A stretch of DNA of 64,000 bases from Sipunculus nudus (lineage: Eukaryota > Annelida > Sipuncula > Golfingiida > Sipunculidae), in contig CM049318.1 of the NCBI GenBank assembly GCA_026874595.1, positions 56,003,250 to 56,067,249 of the forward strand. Direction: 5' to 3'. This document shows positions 35,634 through 48,724 of this stretch, piece by piece. Position numbers and translations under genes: made by a program. The stretch's first letter is position 1, and each line of letters opens with the position of its first letter. The notes beneath the pieces were generated by a model. The model was not told the origin of the DNA, searched no databases, and was given only the letters and a program-made list of their open reading frames with translations.

Positions 35634-36949
35634 GTATGGATTTTCATTGAGATAACCGGTAATTAACTTACACATTTCAAAAGAAGAATGCCGTTTATTG
35701 TTTAACTGGTGTGCTTACGACATTGAGCCTTAATGGTTGGTCTAAGAGTTAGACAAAGTATTTGATATGAAAATTGAGTTACCACTGTTTGGTGTTGATT
35801 ACTGGTATATACTAAATAATTCAGTTACACAAGACGTGACTGTAATTTCTGACTGACTGAAGATGTATTAAGCCCTCCGAGGGCGCCAGCTGGGAAAGTC
35901 TGGGACCAGTTCCCTGAGCGAAGATACCACCAAACAAAGTAGAGAGTCGTTCCAGCCGCCAACGTGCCCAGGGGGCAATCAAGAGAAGATTTGACGAGTC
36001 CGGAAAGCAACAGCATCCACAGGTACAATGCAAAAACCCATAAATCCGTTAACAGGCGCGACAGCTCGTACCACGCCAATCAGAACCATCTGCCAGGACA
36101 ATTCGAATACCAAAATACCTTTATTATCATCAACAGGCTGTGTATTTCCTATTATCATTAGCTTTGCATCATTTATGTTCAGTATAATATTTATTTGAAT
36201 GTTTCTGACTGAACATGAAATACCTTAAAGGATTTTGTCAAGGGAATCAGATAAAAATCATAGGCTCAGTCATTCATCTCGCCCATGTATGTCGGGCGTT
36301 CTTTTATTTTTTTTATAAACTGAGATTAGATAATGGACTGAAATGATCTTTGCACTGGTACCAGATTTCCTCGCATAGTGTCCGTCAACTCGAACAAGGA
36401 TCGCTTAGTCACTGACCGGGGACCGGGAACTGTCAGTCTGACCATTCTGCGAACAAATTGCGTGTGATGGTACGGAAAGAAAATATTTCCAAAATTGGTC
36501 CCACATGCACAATAACATTTTAGGATCATTTATCTCTGCATCTGATGCAAATGAAGTTGGTAAGTCTCGAAGTTTATTTACACTTTTATTTGCCTTTTAT
36601 TCGTAGAAAATTCGACTGACAAGGTAATATCATATTAAAAAAAATCAAATTCCCATAAAGACCAATATAGAGCTGAACCACTAAATGGACTTTTAATTTT
36701 CAGCCAGAACTGCAAGCAGGAGGTTAGACTGGTTTGTGCATCGTAGAGAAGAAACACAGCGCATAAGATGTAAAGCCCTGCTTTCGAACTGTATTAGTAC
36801 TTACTTTTGCCTATGTTACTCACATTTATCCGATTCTGTTATGTTTTGTGAAACACAAATATATATAGACAGGGTCTAACCAAGGATATTCAATAATATG
36901 AAGTAAGTACGAGGATCGATGTCCAGCATCAAAGGGACATTCGTCGGAG

Positions 36950-37740
36950 CCCCCGAGGTTTAATTGCTGCTGCCTATTTTACTTGCGGGGAATATCCATT
37001 GTTCTCGCGTTCTGTCGTTATCGTGACACCTCGTAAAAGGTCAGACAGTACAAATGCTGGGTCCGATGCTGCTTGCGGCAGCTAGGCTTAAGCATTTGTT
37101 TGAATTGGTGTGATTCGCATAAATTTTCATGACAATTAATACAAGCGGAAGTTAAAGTTTAATGCATGCGCATTATCTAATTAAAAAAACACATATATGC
37201 GGGGTCACCGGCTACCGAATCCTTACAAACAGGTTGCCACGTTGAGTGATTTCGGAGACCCTCTGTGTCAATCTCAGCTTGTCCAGTGGGAAACAGTGTG
37301 TATGTAATATAGGATAGTACTGTGATTTTTTTTATTGTATCTGACATTTCCGCACAGTTATAATGTTATTTTTACTTTTCCTGAAAAGTTAGGTTTATGA
37401 GCTTGCAATTGATTTAATTTCTTTGCGTTTAACTTGTCGGTGAACAAAACCAGCCGTTCCTAAAGATTGGTATGTCCCGGCTTTGAAATGAGTGGACGTT
37501 CGTATACAATCTCAATTTTTTTTCCCAGATTTATATTTTGCTAGCTGATCCCTTGGGAAAAATCTGGTTCAATCCAAGTAATTCACAACGTAACAGTGCT
37601 AACTTAAATTTATATCTCACAGATTCATTACATCTGAAAATATTTATATAGTATGGGACTGATATGACAGATTCGTTGCCAAGCGATTCTGCAGTATCCT
37701 CAGCGATGTATCAGGGATAGTGTCATGGGATATGGCAAAA
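36950..37740. other. Sequence beyond the duplicated segment, no gene seen
   Basis: Similarity to copy A ends near 36,940. No open frames with recognisable domains and no clear repeats. Confidence 0.5.
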
Positions 37741-37759
37741 TAACACAACACTTGGCAAG

Positions 37760-38440
37760 TTTTAATGTCCAGTTTAATGCGACTTCTGGCATTACATGAG
37801 CACGGCACACCGAATACCGTAACGCGTTGCGACCTAGTTATGATATTTTACGTCTTGTAAATGTGAATGTGTCAAAGTCACTCTCCTGAGGGGTATGCTG
37901 TACAGCATGTGTATCTGCTTGTGGAGTTATGCCTTTCGTTTTGTAGGGCTTGGTACCTGGATCTAGGGCCACGTCTATGTTGTCGGCTATGGCTGCTCAA
38001 TTTGTTCCGTGTGCTGGGCATTTATCTCAATTTGTGAAATCCACCACAGCCATTCCTGGATCGTGTTGGTTCAGATCTCACATGATGAACAACAGTGGAT
38101 GCTCCATTTCATGGAGCTTGAAATTAGCAGTAGCAGCCTTATAGTTCCGACCAAGCAGCAGGGTTACCTCCCAGGAATATCTCTTGGGCTTTGCTAGAAG
38201 TTCTTTCTGATATTCAACTATAGGCGTGCTAGCAATTATCTGCTCTACCAGCCTTTTGTCTAGTACCTCAGGGGTGAATTCACATTTTAGTGACAATTGG
38301 CGACAACTGGTGATAATATCATCAAGGGTTTCATCCCTGTTTTGTTTATAATGGCGCAGTTTCAAACGACGGATGCTGAAGTTTTCTGTAGGCTCTAACA
38401 GTTCGTCAAATTTCGCCCACATGACTGCCGGGTCACGTCT
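37760..38440 (-). pseudogene. Degenerate Gypsy-type gag fragment
   Basis: The frame 38,422-38,078 encodes MWAKFDELLEPTENF, LRHYKQNRDETLDDI, LVEQIIASTPIVEYQKELL, the conserved Gag segment of Ty3/Gypsy elements (a short-chain repeated-helix region with R/K-Q). Further on, CPAHGT and a weak HTPQESDFDTF stretch look like a zinc knuckle and the region before protease, with in-frame stops. No LTRs recognised around it. A dead fragment. Confidence 0.6.
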
Positions 38441-38449
38441 TTGAATAAC

Positions 38450-40300
38450 TATTCAGTCCGAGGTGTTATACCTACGAAGACCATCGAGTTAAAATAGCAG
38501 GAGGCACACATTAGTACTTTAAAATAAACAGTTGAACCAATAATCTTGACAAAAAACAGTGATGTAAGACTCGAGTCCATTGTTTTAAAGACTTGGACTC
38601 GAGGGTCCTGGACTCTGAGCTGAGGACGTAAAAAACTTGAGTAGAGTGGGAAAAAGTGACATACTACAAAGACACACATGGGAAAACCACAACCACAGGT
38701 GTTTACTCGACTACATCACTGACACATAGCATTGAAAAACACAGAAATGCCATGCACAGATTGTTCCATCTAAGAAAACCTTTTTTAATTGTATGTTATA
38801 CTGCTGATATACAACTGGTAATTATGTCCCACTACCAACAAATCTTGTGAGCAAGATTAGGGCCATGTTCACAAAGATAATCAGGTGTGTAAAGGGTTCA
38901 TTCAATTGGCCAAACATCTGTTTCCCTAATAAGCTTCCATGTGAACACTAAGAAAACAATATAAGTTATATTATATAGCAACATTAAATCATTCAGGTAC
39001 TGATCAAGAACTTTGGTTATTTATTATTATTTTGGTTCTTTTTATGATTTTTTGGATATTCTGTCATTATTTTATTTGTGAATCCCAAAACAATAATGCA
39101 GACTTCTGCAGCTAGCCTATTTGGGACAGCAGCCTTTTCCTTTGCAATGCTTTCCTTCAAATTACACGGATCTGCATGGAAGACCTTCTACAGCCTAAAA
39201 CCCTCTTCACAATCTGCAGTTTAGAATAAGAATGCTGTAAAGAACATTCAGAGCCACAAATCCAATCAGGATGAACGCTTTCCAACAGCTCGAGTATTTC
39301 CGGTTGAACTCATACATGCCATTACTATGATTCTACACACATATATGCATATATTGTATAACTCTATATAAAAAAAACTTATTATAGGTACATAAAATAA
39401 ATTATATTATGTATTATATAACATACAAATATATTTGCTTAATACTTTGTTAAATACATGCTATACCACACACACACAGTCTGATAGAAGTCAGCATGCA
39501 ATTATAAAACAAAATGTAATACATTTTATACAACAGATACAGTTTTCCACAAAATTTACCACTTATCACAACAGGAAATCAAAAGTCACTCCACTAATAC
39601 CGGCTGCACACACGTGTTTCATGTGCCGAAGATTATTTTTATATTATTTAAGGCTAAGAACTTTGTAAAACTGTGACGAAACATGTTTAAATTGAGTTAT
39701 TATTAGATCGGTCATTGATTTAAAATATATAAATAAGAATTACGTATTTTGGTTAATGTCATAAACAGTGAGAAAAGTTATATAACGAGGGTTTATTATT
39801 TTACTCATATCAATTGTTAATGCCTTTTCAGAGGCCCCATCTCACCATGCACTTAGCGATCACACAACTCCGATCAAATTTGGCCTTAAATATCAAAGAT
39901 ATCCTAAAATTTAATCTATTTAAGCTTTAATCATGGTCATGCATCGTTCAGTTAAATGCAATAATAATCTTTTATAACAATTTACTCGATTAGTTTGATG
40001 TAAGTATACTTAGAGCAACAAGCTAGATTTGTCACATGACACTTCGCTTGAAATCTCAATAGAGCAGACTGCGTGGTGCCAGCTCAAAGAGTATATGAGG
40101 AACAGAGCTGAAGACTAAGAGATACAGGAGTCGGAAGGATTATAAGCAACGACATTTCCTAGTGTGCAGCCTTATAAGAAAAAAGTCCGTCCGCTTCCTC
40201 CTGTCAGTGGCCAAACGTGGGGAAGGTCCAGTTCGACCTTTTCTGTAAAAGAAATCCTGTCCATTTGGCACGAACATTAGGCTTCCACACAAATGGGACA
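38450..40300. other. No gene seen
   Basis: AT-rich sequence without recognised coding frames or clear repeats. Short open frames have no motif. Confidence 0.4.
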
Positions 40301-40311
40301 TTTTTGACCAA

Positions 40312-40601
40312 GATTATTGTTATTTACGGTAACTACCGCTTTTTTCAGCGCCACCTAGTATTCAAATGTTGAATGATTTAGAAGTTTTGAATATCTATCT
40401 TTTCGATTAAATGTCAGCTGTAATTATATTTATGCTCAGTCCAATGAAACCTTGTGTATTGTCGTTTGAAATCAAATCCAATGTAAAAGAATATACAATG
40501 AATTATTCAGGTTAAATACCTCACTCAAATATTATGTATTTCACTTAATGAACACAAGCTGGCGCTGAGATGCAATAGCGGTTTACCGTAAATAATAATG
40601 A
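40312..40601. mobile_element. MITE, ~290 bp
   Basis: Ends are inverted: GATTATTGTTATTTACGGTA at 40,312 faces TACCGTAAATAATAATG at 40,585-40,601. The match continues through the CCGCT and CAGCGCC blocks, about 38 bp per arm. No coding capacity. Confidence 0.7.
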
Positions 40602-40780
40602 AGATATATTTTGAGGTACTCAAGTTAGATCTTTAAAAGCTCAAACCATCAGCCGCCGTGTTACTGCTCAACCTGACGCCGGAATGCTCTGGCTTATTTT
40701 CACATGATCATATTAAACATAAGTGATGCCATCAGTGATGCCACAGATTGCGGATCAGAGAATCACTGATTTATGTAAAG

Positions 40781-40920
40781 AAACCACCTGTCTATTAAGA
40801 CCACCTTTGGATGAACCAAGAACACTAACATTGTTTCAACCGACCTGTCTAATAAGACCACCGGCGTATAAAGACCACTTTCGGTTAGTCCCACGGGTGG
40901 TCTTATTACACAGGTTTTGG
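40781..40920. repeat. Small inverted-repeat element with ACCTGTCTAATAAGACCACC units
   Basis: Two direct copies (near 40,786 and 40,843) and an inverted copy at the right end (GGTGGTCTTATTACACAGGT, 40,896-40,915) lie within 140 bp. A MITE-like or subterminal transposon repeat. Confidence 0.6.
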
Positions 40921-40999
40921 TTATTTACATTTTTTAGACTTTGTTATTATTTATGTATACATAATGTAAGACTGAAATTTAATAGGATTTAATTAAATA

Positions 41000-42400
41000 A
41001 TTAAAATAATCGGACAAATTGAGAATATTCACACAGACAGTGTGCCTCACTCCTTAAGACTGAGACCGACCAGTTCTGTTTGTGTTTGAAATATATGGTC
41101 GGGTTAGATTTGCTCATTTCATGACAAGTAATTAAGTGATCTACACAGCATAAAAACAGTTTAGGCACCTTATAAACCAGCCCAATTTAATTTGTAGTAT
41201 TTATTTAATTTAATTTAAAGTAGAATTAATCGGCTTTAAACTTCCCCTTTTAACATAACACCCCGGAAGTGAGTGAACTCTAGCACAGTTCATCTCATTT
41301 CCTCAACTAAAAACTACACTGTACAAACCACACATCAACCCGGAATGTGTATATCAATGGAGTTAATACTCACTAGAGACTAAGTGAGCCATTCAGTTAA
41401 AATCAAACCCTTGGTTGGTTTATCAGATACCCAGGTTTGTGACACGCCCCCTTATATAAATGGTGTAAAACAATGCTTCTGATTTGTACTGATACAAAAA
41501 TATAATTTAGAAAATATAACTGACATGTATGCTGTGACTATACTTCTTTCTATGGACTATATTTCTTGCTTTTTCTCTTCATTCACTACAACTTGCCATC
41601 CTGTAGAAGCCGAGCTGATTATTGGTCATACCGTAGTACATACATACAATAGCGTAATGGTTTTCTTGCATTTGAGCCAGAACTAATATTACTAAAATGC
41701 TTTAAACCCGTGTCCTAAATTCTACACGACTAATAAAGCAATGATTAAAATTAGGATAAGGCATGTCATTGAATGTATTGTAGGTCACATCTGAATGTAA
41801 AAACATGGATTCCAAATCTGTATCTTGAGATGCTTATGAAATCTAGTTTAGAATATACCTATATATACTATTACTAAACAGTCGGCCATACAAGTATAGC
41901 TGTTGTTTATGAAACTGAACTGTATAACATTGCGAAAATTTATTTGTTTGATCTAGACAGAAGTGTCTGTAAAGTATGTGAGGTGTGTAACAACAGATTT
42001 TGATGTATGGCTAATTGGAATAGGTTCAAGGATAAAAATGACAGTTTGGTCAGTATTCATAGACAACACTGAAGACACAGCATCATTATTTATATGATAC
42101 AGGCTATTATTTTTATTGTATGCAGCGAATCACTTTCTTCCAGGGATCACGTGTTATGGAAACCCCCTCTTCTTCATGTTTCATCCTGCTGTACCATACC
42201 TGATCCGTTCTTCACTGTATCAACTGTCTATCAAAACATATAACTTTTTGTATACAATGGCTTTTTTCCTGATGCCTGCACAGTCAGAAAGTGTATACCT
42301 ATTATATATTTACTTGCTGATAAACCCGGTATACCGGGCTTTTTTCGGTTTTCGGGGGTGAGGCAGATATCTTAACTGAGATGAGGAATGTTGGCCTATT
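41000..42400. other. No gene seen
   Basis: The plus frame 42,116-42,361 is Leu/Tyr-rich without a motif. Nothing else supported. Confidence 0.4.
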
Positions 42401-42402
42401 TT

Positions 42403-42530
42403 TAGCTCAGCTGACTGTAAGTCATCTGAGCTATAGCCAGGGGCGTAGCCAGGATTGAGGTAGGGTAGGGGCCATGATCAGTGGCGGATCCAAAAATTCG
42501 AAAACGGGGGGGGGGGAGATATATTTTAGT
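42403..42530. repeat. Fragments of common dispersed repeats with poly-G
   Basis: Contains TTAGCTCAGCTGACTG (again at 59,252), then GGGGCGTAGCCAGG and GTGGCGGATCC, then a poly-G run. The poly-G tracts at 567-585 and near 58,462-58,484 follow a similar G-rich pattern. Confidence 0.5.
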
Positions 42531-42597
42531 GTATGAAAATACAGAATTTTTTTTTATTTTCAATTATGAACCATGGTTTCATTAAAGTTAGTTATAG

Positions 42598-43035
42598 GTA
42601 CATGGGGAGGGTATGGGTATCTCCCTCCCATATTGGGAAATTATTTTGATATGCAATGTAAAGAGAACATGTTGAGGTAATTTTCACCAAAAAAAATTAG
42701 GCTTTCCTGTTCCTGAAAAACGTTTCCCTCATGTCTTTGCCTTATGTTGTCAAACTGTAGAGGGGTTCAATATTTTATATTTATATTTCTTCAAAATTAG
42801 GATATAAAATTACAATCGTTTTCAACATGTTAAAGTCAATGGCGCAAAAGTGCATTTACGTTTATAACTTGCAAAATATTATCTTTTAAATGTAATGCTC
42901 GGAGTGAAATAACTAATATGTTGAAGTTTTATGTTAAACTTTTGCATTTTACCGGGGTCCGTGGTCTCGACAGCACAAAAGTATCCGCTAAGAGCACATA
43001 TCGCGAGTTCCAGTACCGGTTTCACCAGAGGAGCT

Positions 43036-43091
<56 letters not shown>
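42598..43091 (+). mobile_element. SINE-like repeat with long body, ending in (TA)n
   Basis: Matches 63,008-63,425 in inverted orientation (TATGCAATGTAAAG, TTTCCTGTTCC, CTTGCAAAATATTATC, GCATTTTACCGGGG blocks). Its right end has a tRNA-like piece GTGGTCTCGACAGCAC...CGAGTTCCAGTACC, cut at AGGAGCTGTGA by the TA run 43,039-43,091. Confidence 0.6.
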
Positions 43092-43092
<1 letters not shown>

Positions 43093-43099
43093 CTTAAAA

Positions 43100-44790
43100 A
43101 TATAAATTTGAACATATCATTCTTTTGCTAAATGTTATTTAAAGAAATTATAAATGTTTCTTGTGAACATAATTATTTTGGTAATTAAGGCACAAATCAG
43201 TTTGAAAACCTTTCGAAACATTTCAACAGGCATATTATGATTTATATTTTATACATATATTTTTTTATTTAATTAGATTGTTTTTGTACATAACATTTGC
43301 TTAAACCTCACAAGACATGAAATCTGTATATTAAATTGTATATTAAACAAACCCAATGGATCACTTGACAGCAACCTCGAGAACATGACCCCGTCGGAAA
43401 TACTTGCATGTTTAGCACAAATTAGCATATACATATATGTATGCATATGATCAAGATGTTGTGGATTATGGCAGGTCTACTTTCATCAGAGGTAGCAGAG
43501 TCTCATGTACTCTTACATGTTACTGTAAGAATTGAACATGATGAAAACGATTGTAATAATTTGCATTTTCTTGAATCATTTAAGTATAAAACTAGATACA
43601 GTGATAATTCGTAAAAAATATGGCATTGTAAAAGGATAGGTTTTTTTGTCTGTCGGTATATGTCTAAGTTTTGTTCACCGGGGTAACAGTGTTATCAGTT
43701 TTCACGGACGACACTGCAGTCGAAAGTTTTCTTCGATCATAAAGATGGATGCCCCCCAAATGTAGTCCCGATTTTACAAGATGTCCATAAAAGTAACCTG
43801 TATCGATTGTATAGGTTTAATTGCCCAGATTCAAAATGATCACATATTCCGCTTGCTAGATATATCAACAAACAGACCAATCTCATGGGAATCGAGTGGA
43901 ATGCATTTAAATGTTAACATAATCGTTTATGTTAACATAAACATAAGGACCCTGCACTGTGCATCCAATCAGGTGTTAATATTTGAGGGAAATGCTTATA
44001 TTTGCTCAAACAGCTGGATGTTTCAGAACTCCGGATTTTTTTCTGATTCAAAAGAGAAAATACCCCTATACATTTCCCATCACAGTCTTGTCGTTAATTT
44101 TGTCGTATATTTCAATCAGACCCCCTCAATGAAACGGCGAAATACCTCCGTCGAATCTTATTATTGTTATGACCTTGAAAGGACATTGCCATAAATTAAA
44201 CCTCTGTATCTTTATTTACTTGCTCAACAACGTTTGTGGAGGAAACAGTCTCTGTCAATGTATATGGTGTGTCCCTGTCATAATTGCGAATGGTGTCAAC
44301 CTTGCTCATCCACCTTTGATTTATTAAATTGGCTTTGTCTCTAACTGCTTTTACTCTGCATCTGCAGACTTCAAATGCACTATATATTGTTAAATTGATT
44401 AGGAATAACGGAGGTGGATTTACCAATCTAAAATTTAAATAAAAAATACATACAATTCCTAAATCGAAGCCTAAATATACCAGGGATCCATTGAGTCTTG
44501 TATAACTACGTCTATGACATAGGAATAAAATGTCAAAAGACTTGTTGAATATGAAGGGGCATCGAACTATATCAATCAGCTAAATAGTCTTATCTTTGTG
44601 TTTTATATTCCGTTTACACTTTTAAATTAGGAATGGCCATGCCAACAAAACATGTAACAGTATTTCGTATATTATTATGTAAATATATTGAGGAGATCGC
44701 TCTTGAGACTATACGGGCTGTTAATTCTAACACCAAGTTATCAGTATTTATCTTTTATGGGTATGTCCAAAGAAAGCCTGTTTCTTGGTT
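43100..44790. other. No gene recognised
   Basis: Holds a 137-codon plus frame (43,781-44,194) and a 76-codon minus frame (44,426-44,196). Neither shows a motif, splice context or composition that would support a gene. They could be unrecognised exons; confidence low. Confidence 0.35.
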
Positions 44791-44791
44791 T

Positions 44792-44794
<3 letters not shown>

Positions 44795-44845
<51 letters not shown>

Positions 44846-44911
44846 ATATATACACACAACACTGAGTGAAATTCCGAAAGGATGGCAAGTACTGGATGCG
44901 ACCGGGGGGTT
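44795..44911 (-). mobile_element. (TA)n tract and truncated SINE tail
   Basis: After the TA run (to about 44,840), GAAATTCCGAAAGGATGGC and TACTGGATGCGACCGGGG match the reverse complement of 62,735-62,780, the tail of the SINE there. The head is missing. Confidence 0.6.
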
Positions 44912-45015
44912 GGGGGGGGTTGGCATGGCCCCCTGCGGCCCCCCTCAGGCTACGCGCTTGCTATAGCGATCACTCTTTGTCAGTCGTCCGTCCGGCCTTC
45001 TGTCCGTTATCAAGG

Positions 45016-46665
45016 CATAAATCGTTACCACTGGACCTGGAATCTTCTAACTTTACATCCAGAGAGGTCCATAAAAAAATCTCTTTGGACACCTGGAATT
45101 AGGTCTCTGTTACCCATATTCTACAAGCTATGGAGCTCTGAAGTACCCCCCCCCCCCCCCAGAATAATGAAAAAAATTGATACAAAAGCTCATATACCTG
45201 AACAACTAATGCATTGATCACCATGATTCTTTGCATTGATATTGATCATGGGGTGTTACATCAGTGTCTGCAGACTGGTGGCGCAACCTGTATTTTTTTC
45301 TATTTTTTACGATCTTTTCCTCTATTTTTGAGACCTCCAAAGATGCCGTCATCTGTTAACAGGGCACAAATCGTAATCGCTGGACCTGGAAACTTCTCAC
45401 TTTACTGCCAGAGAGGTCCATGAAAAGTCTTCTTGGAAACCTGGAATTAGACCTCTGTTACCAATATTCGTTCAGCTATGGGGCTCCGAAATACCCCCCA
45501 GAAAAATGACAAATTTGATACAAAAGCTCAAGTATATGAACAACTAATGCATTGATCACCATGATCCTTTGCATGGATATTAATAATGGAGTGTTTTATC
45601 AGTTTCTGCAGACTGGTGCTGCCACCTGTATATTTTTTTCAATGTTTTAGCGATTTTATTTCTCTATTTTGAGACCTTGAAAGATGCTGTCATATGTTAA
45701 AAGGGCACAAATCGTGAACATTAGATCTGGAATCTTCTCACTTTAAATCCAGATAGGTCCCTGAAAAGTCTCCTTGGAAACCTGGAATTAGGTCTCTGGT
45801 ACCCATATTCTTCAAGCTATGGAGCTCCAAAGTACCACCCAGAATAATGAAAAAAATTGATACAAAAAACTCAAATATCTGTACAACTAATGCACTGATC
45901 ACCATGATTCTTTGCATGGATACGGATCATGGAGTTTTCATCAGTTTCTGCAGACTGGTGGTGCCACCTTTAATTTTTTCGATTTTTTACTATTTTTTTA
46001 TCTATTTTTGAGACCTTAAAAGATGTAGTCATCTGTTAACAGGGCTTAAATCGTAACAACTAGACATAGAATCTTCTCACTTTACATCCAGAGAGGTACA
46101 TGAAAAGTCTCCATGGAAACCTGAAATTAGATCTCTGTTACCCATATACTCTATAAGCACCCCCCCCCCCCCCCATCAGAATTAAAAATTTGATACTTAA
46201 GCAGGGCACAAATCATAAACATTGGATCTGGAATCTTCTAACCTAAAATCCAGGGAGGTCTATGAAAATCTCCTTGGAAACGTGTATTTAGGTCTCTGTT
46301 ACCCATATTTTCTGAGCTATGGGGCTTATAAATATCAGAATAAATGAAAATTTGATACCAAAGTAGGGCACAAATCATAACCTTTGGGCCCAGAACCTTC
46401 TAACTTGACATCCTGAGAGTTCCTCAAAAGTTCTCCCCAGAAACCTGAAATTGAGTCACAGTGAACTTTATTCTCAGAGTTTTGGGGTATGTTTGAGCAG
46501 CCTAGAAATAATGCAAAATACACACAAATTGTCAGATTCCTCATGAAAGGCCGGTTGGTTTGTCATCAGATTTGTTGTGCTTATGGGTCTTGATGAAGGA
46601 CATAATGTCAACATGTCAGTCGGCTGAGCGTCATGACCCACGGGTCACTTGTTTATATTCTAAAA
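45016..46665. repeat. Tandem array, ~345-bp units then ~162-bp units
   Basis: A CACAAATCGTAAC...TGGACCTGGAATCTTCT anchor recurs at 45,016, 45,365, 45,706, 46,045, 46,207 and 46,370, giving spacings of 349, 341, 339, 162 and 163 bp. Short units lack the segment from TTGATACAAAAGCTC to the GTCATCTGTTAAC block. The array ends with CGGCTGAGCGTCATGACCC and GGGTCACTTGTTT, a closing sequence of the style seen in bivalve dispersed repeats. No convincing coding frame. Confidence 0.75.
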
Positions 46666-46669
46666 GTTA

Positions 46670-48600
46670 AAGAAAATATAGATATTCAGTGGGGGTACTG
46701 TCTCAATAAGACATGTACAAATTTTTTATTTTTTTTTTACATTTATTTTGTGGCGCTAGGCTCGTGACAAGAAATTCATACACCGGTATGTTGACCTTTA
46801 AGACCTGGTCAATGATGATGTTTACATTTGCGAAGCCGAATGGGACGCGGGAGCATTCAAGTCTCCGAAGATCTTTGCCTTGTTACTAGGCTGGACGTAT
46901 AAAGAATTGGTTCATGTGAGGAAGGTATGAAAGATCGACATAATGTACCTTTTTAAGGCAAGGAACCTGTTCCTGAAGAAAGAAATGGAAATATACATAT
47001 ATCGTTATTAGCAGAAGCGGACCCAAGGGGTGTCCAGGGTGTTCGTACCTTCTTTTCAGCCGCGGAAACTTATTTTAAATCTTATCAGACCAATTTTGAG
47101 GTCTGGAACCCATCCCCCCCACCCCCACCCCAACCCCTTTTTCCGGAAATGGGGACCTCGTATTAAGTTTTGTCATTTTTTCTCCTTTTCATAAAGGGAG
47201 AGTCATGTGTTGGTAACATTTACTGACCACGCACGTGGGTCAGAGCCAAGGTCAAATGTCAGGCCTAACATGCTTAAATCCGTCACTGAAAGCAGGGGTA
47301 ATTCATATGCATAATAGACCTTAATCCTTCGCCGGAGTTTGACTTTGTTTCACGGCTTGCTTTGAATGACCAGATCACGAGGCCACCACACAGGCAATCC
47401 GCTCTTTGCCGAATTCATTTCGGCTGTTTTCGGTGGTATAACCCGCACGTAACTCGTAAAACACGCCAAAATCACTCAAAATGATGTCTACATTAAAACA
47501 TTATTTTTTTCTCATATCGGCGAGGTCACTGCGGGAGCAACTACCTTTAAAATGAGGTATAGCATAGTGTCAGACGCAACGCAGTTTGCGGAACATTGCG
47601 ATCAAAGGTGGACCTTATAAGTATTAGATATCAACTTAGCAGAAACACCTTGCGCAATAAGTGTAATTTAAAAAACAGACAGTTATATCCGCACAAAGTA
47701 ATTTCATGAGAATAGTCACCTTATCACTGTTTATACGCAGCAGATTTATTTTGCTGGGTTATGCCGCATATATTTTAAATATATGAGCATACCGAAGTTT
47801 CTTATATCTGTCTAGATTAGCATCATGAAATTTATTAATAGGCAGTAAATAAATTTGTCACATGTATGGTCCTTGGGCAAACATTATGTATGCATGTTAA
47901 AATGCTAATTATATTAAATATATTTTTGTGAGGGAGGCATAAATGTTCACATGCTGAACAATTAGCCCCCAGCTAAAAGCCAAGGAAACCAGTTCCATGG
48001 TAAATTCTACAGGGGACCTGCTGGAGATGATGGGGGTGGTGGCAGACTGGGCTATCCCCTCCCGCAGTATAAAATTGGGTGGGGGAGGGGGAGGAAAAGA
48101 ATAGTTTTGCCCCTCCCCTATTATTTACCAGTTATAATTTAATTGAAATATATTTTTCTGTTAACATTTTTATTGACCATTGACCATAAAAGTATAAGGT
48201 TTGTGTCCAATTAACAACATAAATTTTCCACAATTTTCCACGACCTACTTGGTTATAGTATCACTCCATAAGGTTTATTGTAACTGTATACCCTGTATAT
48301 GTGTTTGTGTCCAACCCCCCCCCCCCCCCCCCAACAATATATTTCCCCCACCCCTAGTGAAAATTATACGTCCAACCCGATGTCTAATTACAGCATCTGT
48401 CATGGTAAAATATACATGAGCCTTCAGATATGTTACTGAAAGGATCACATTATCCTGGAAGTTATTTGACTTTTATATGTAGGCTGGATTTCATACTTGG
48501 ACAACTGCCCTTGACTCCCCCCCCCCCCCCCCCCCCACTTTGCTCAGGCTACGGCCCTGATGAAATGAAAACGTTGCCTATATTATCCTTTGAAGAGACA
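46670..48600. other. No gene seen; low-complexity patches
   Basis: Contains poly-C runs (48,308-48,322, 48,518-48,536) and a G-rich patch near 48,080-48,095. No supported coding frame. Confidence 0.4.
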
Positions 48601-48724
48601 ACAAAACGAATTGACATCAGGCAGATAATTTAGGGGGGGGGGGGGTTATCACGCTCTGAACAGAGCCCGAGGCAGCTGATATCATGATAAGATCAGACTC
48701 TGGCCAGGCTCTCACATAGCCTAC

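Noticed and set aside
43781-44194. 137-codon plus frame as a gene
   Set aside because: No recognised domain, no second copy, no convincing splice sites. Listed only as unresolved.
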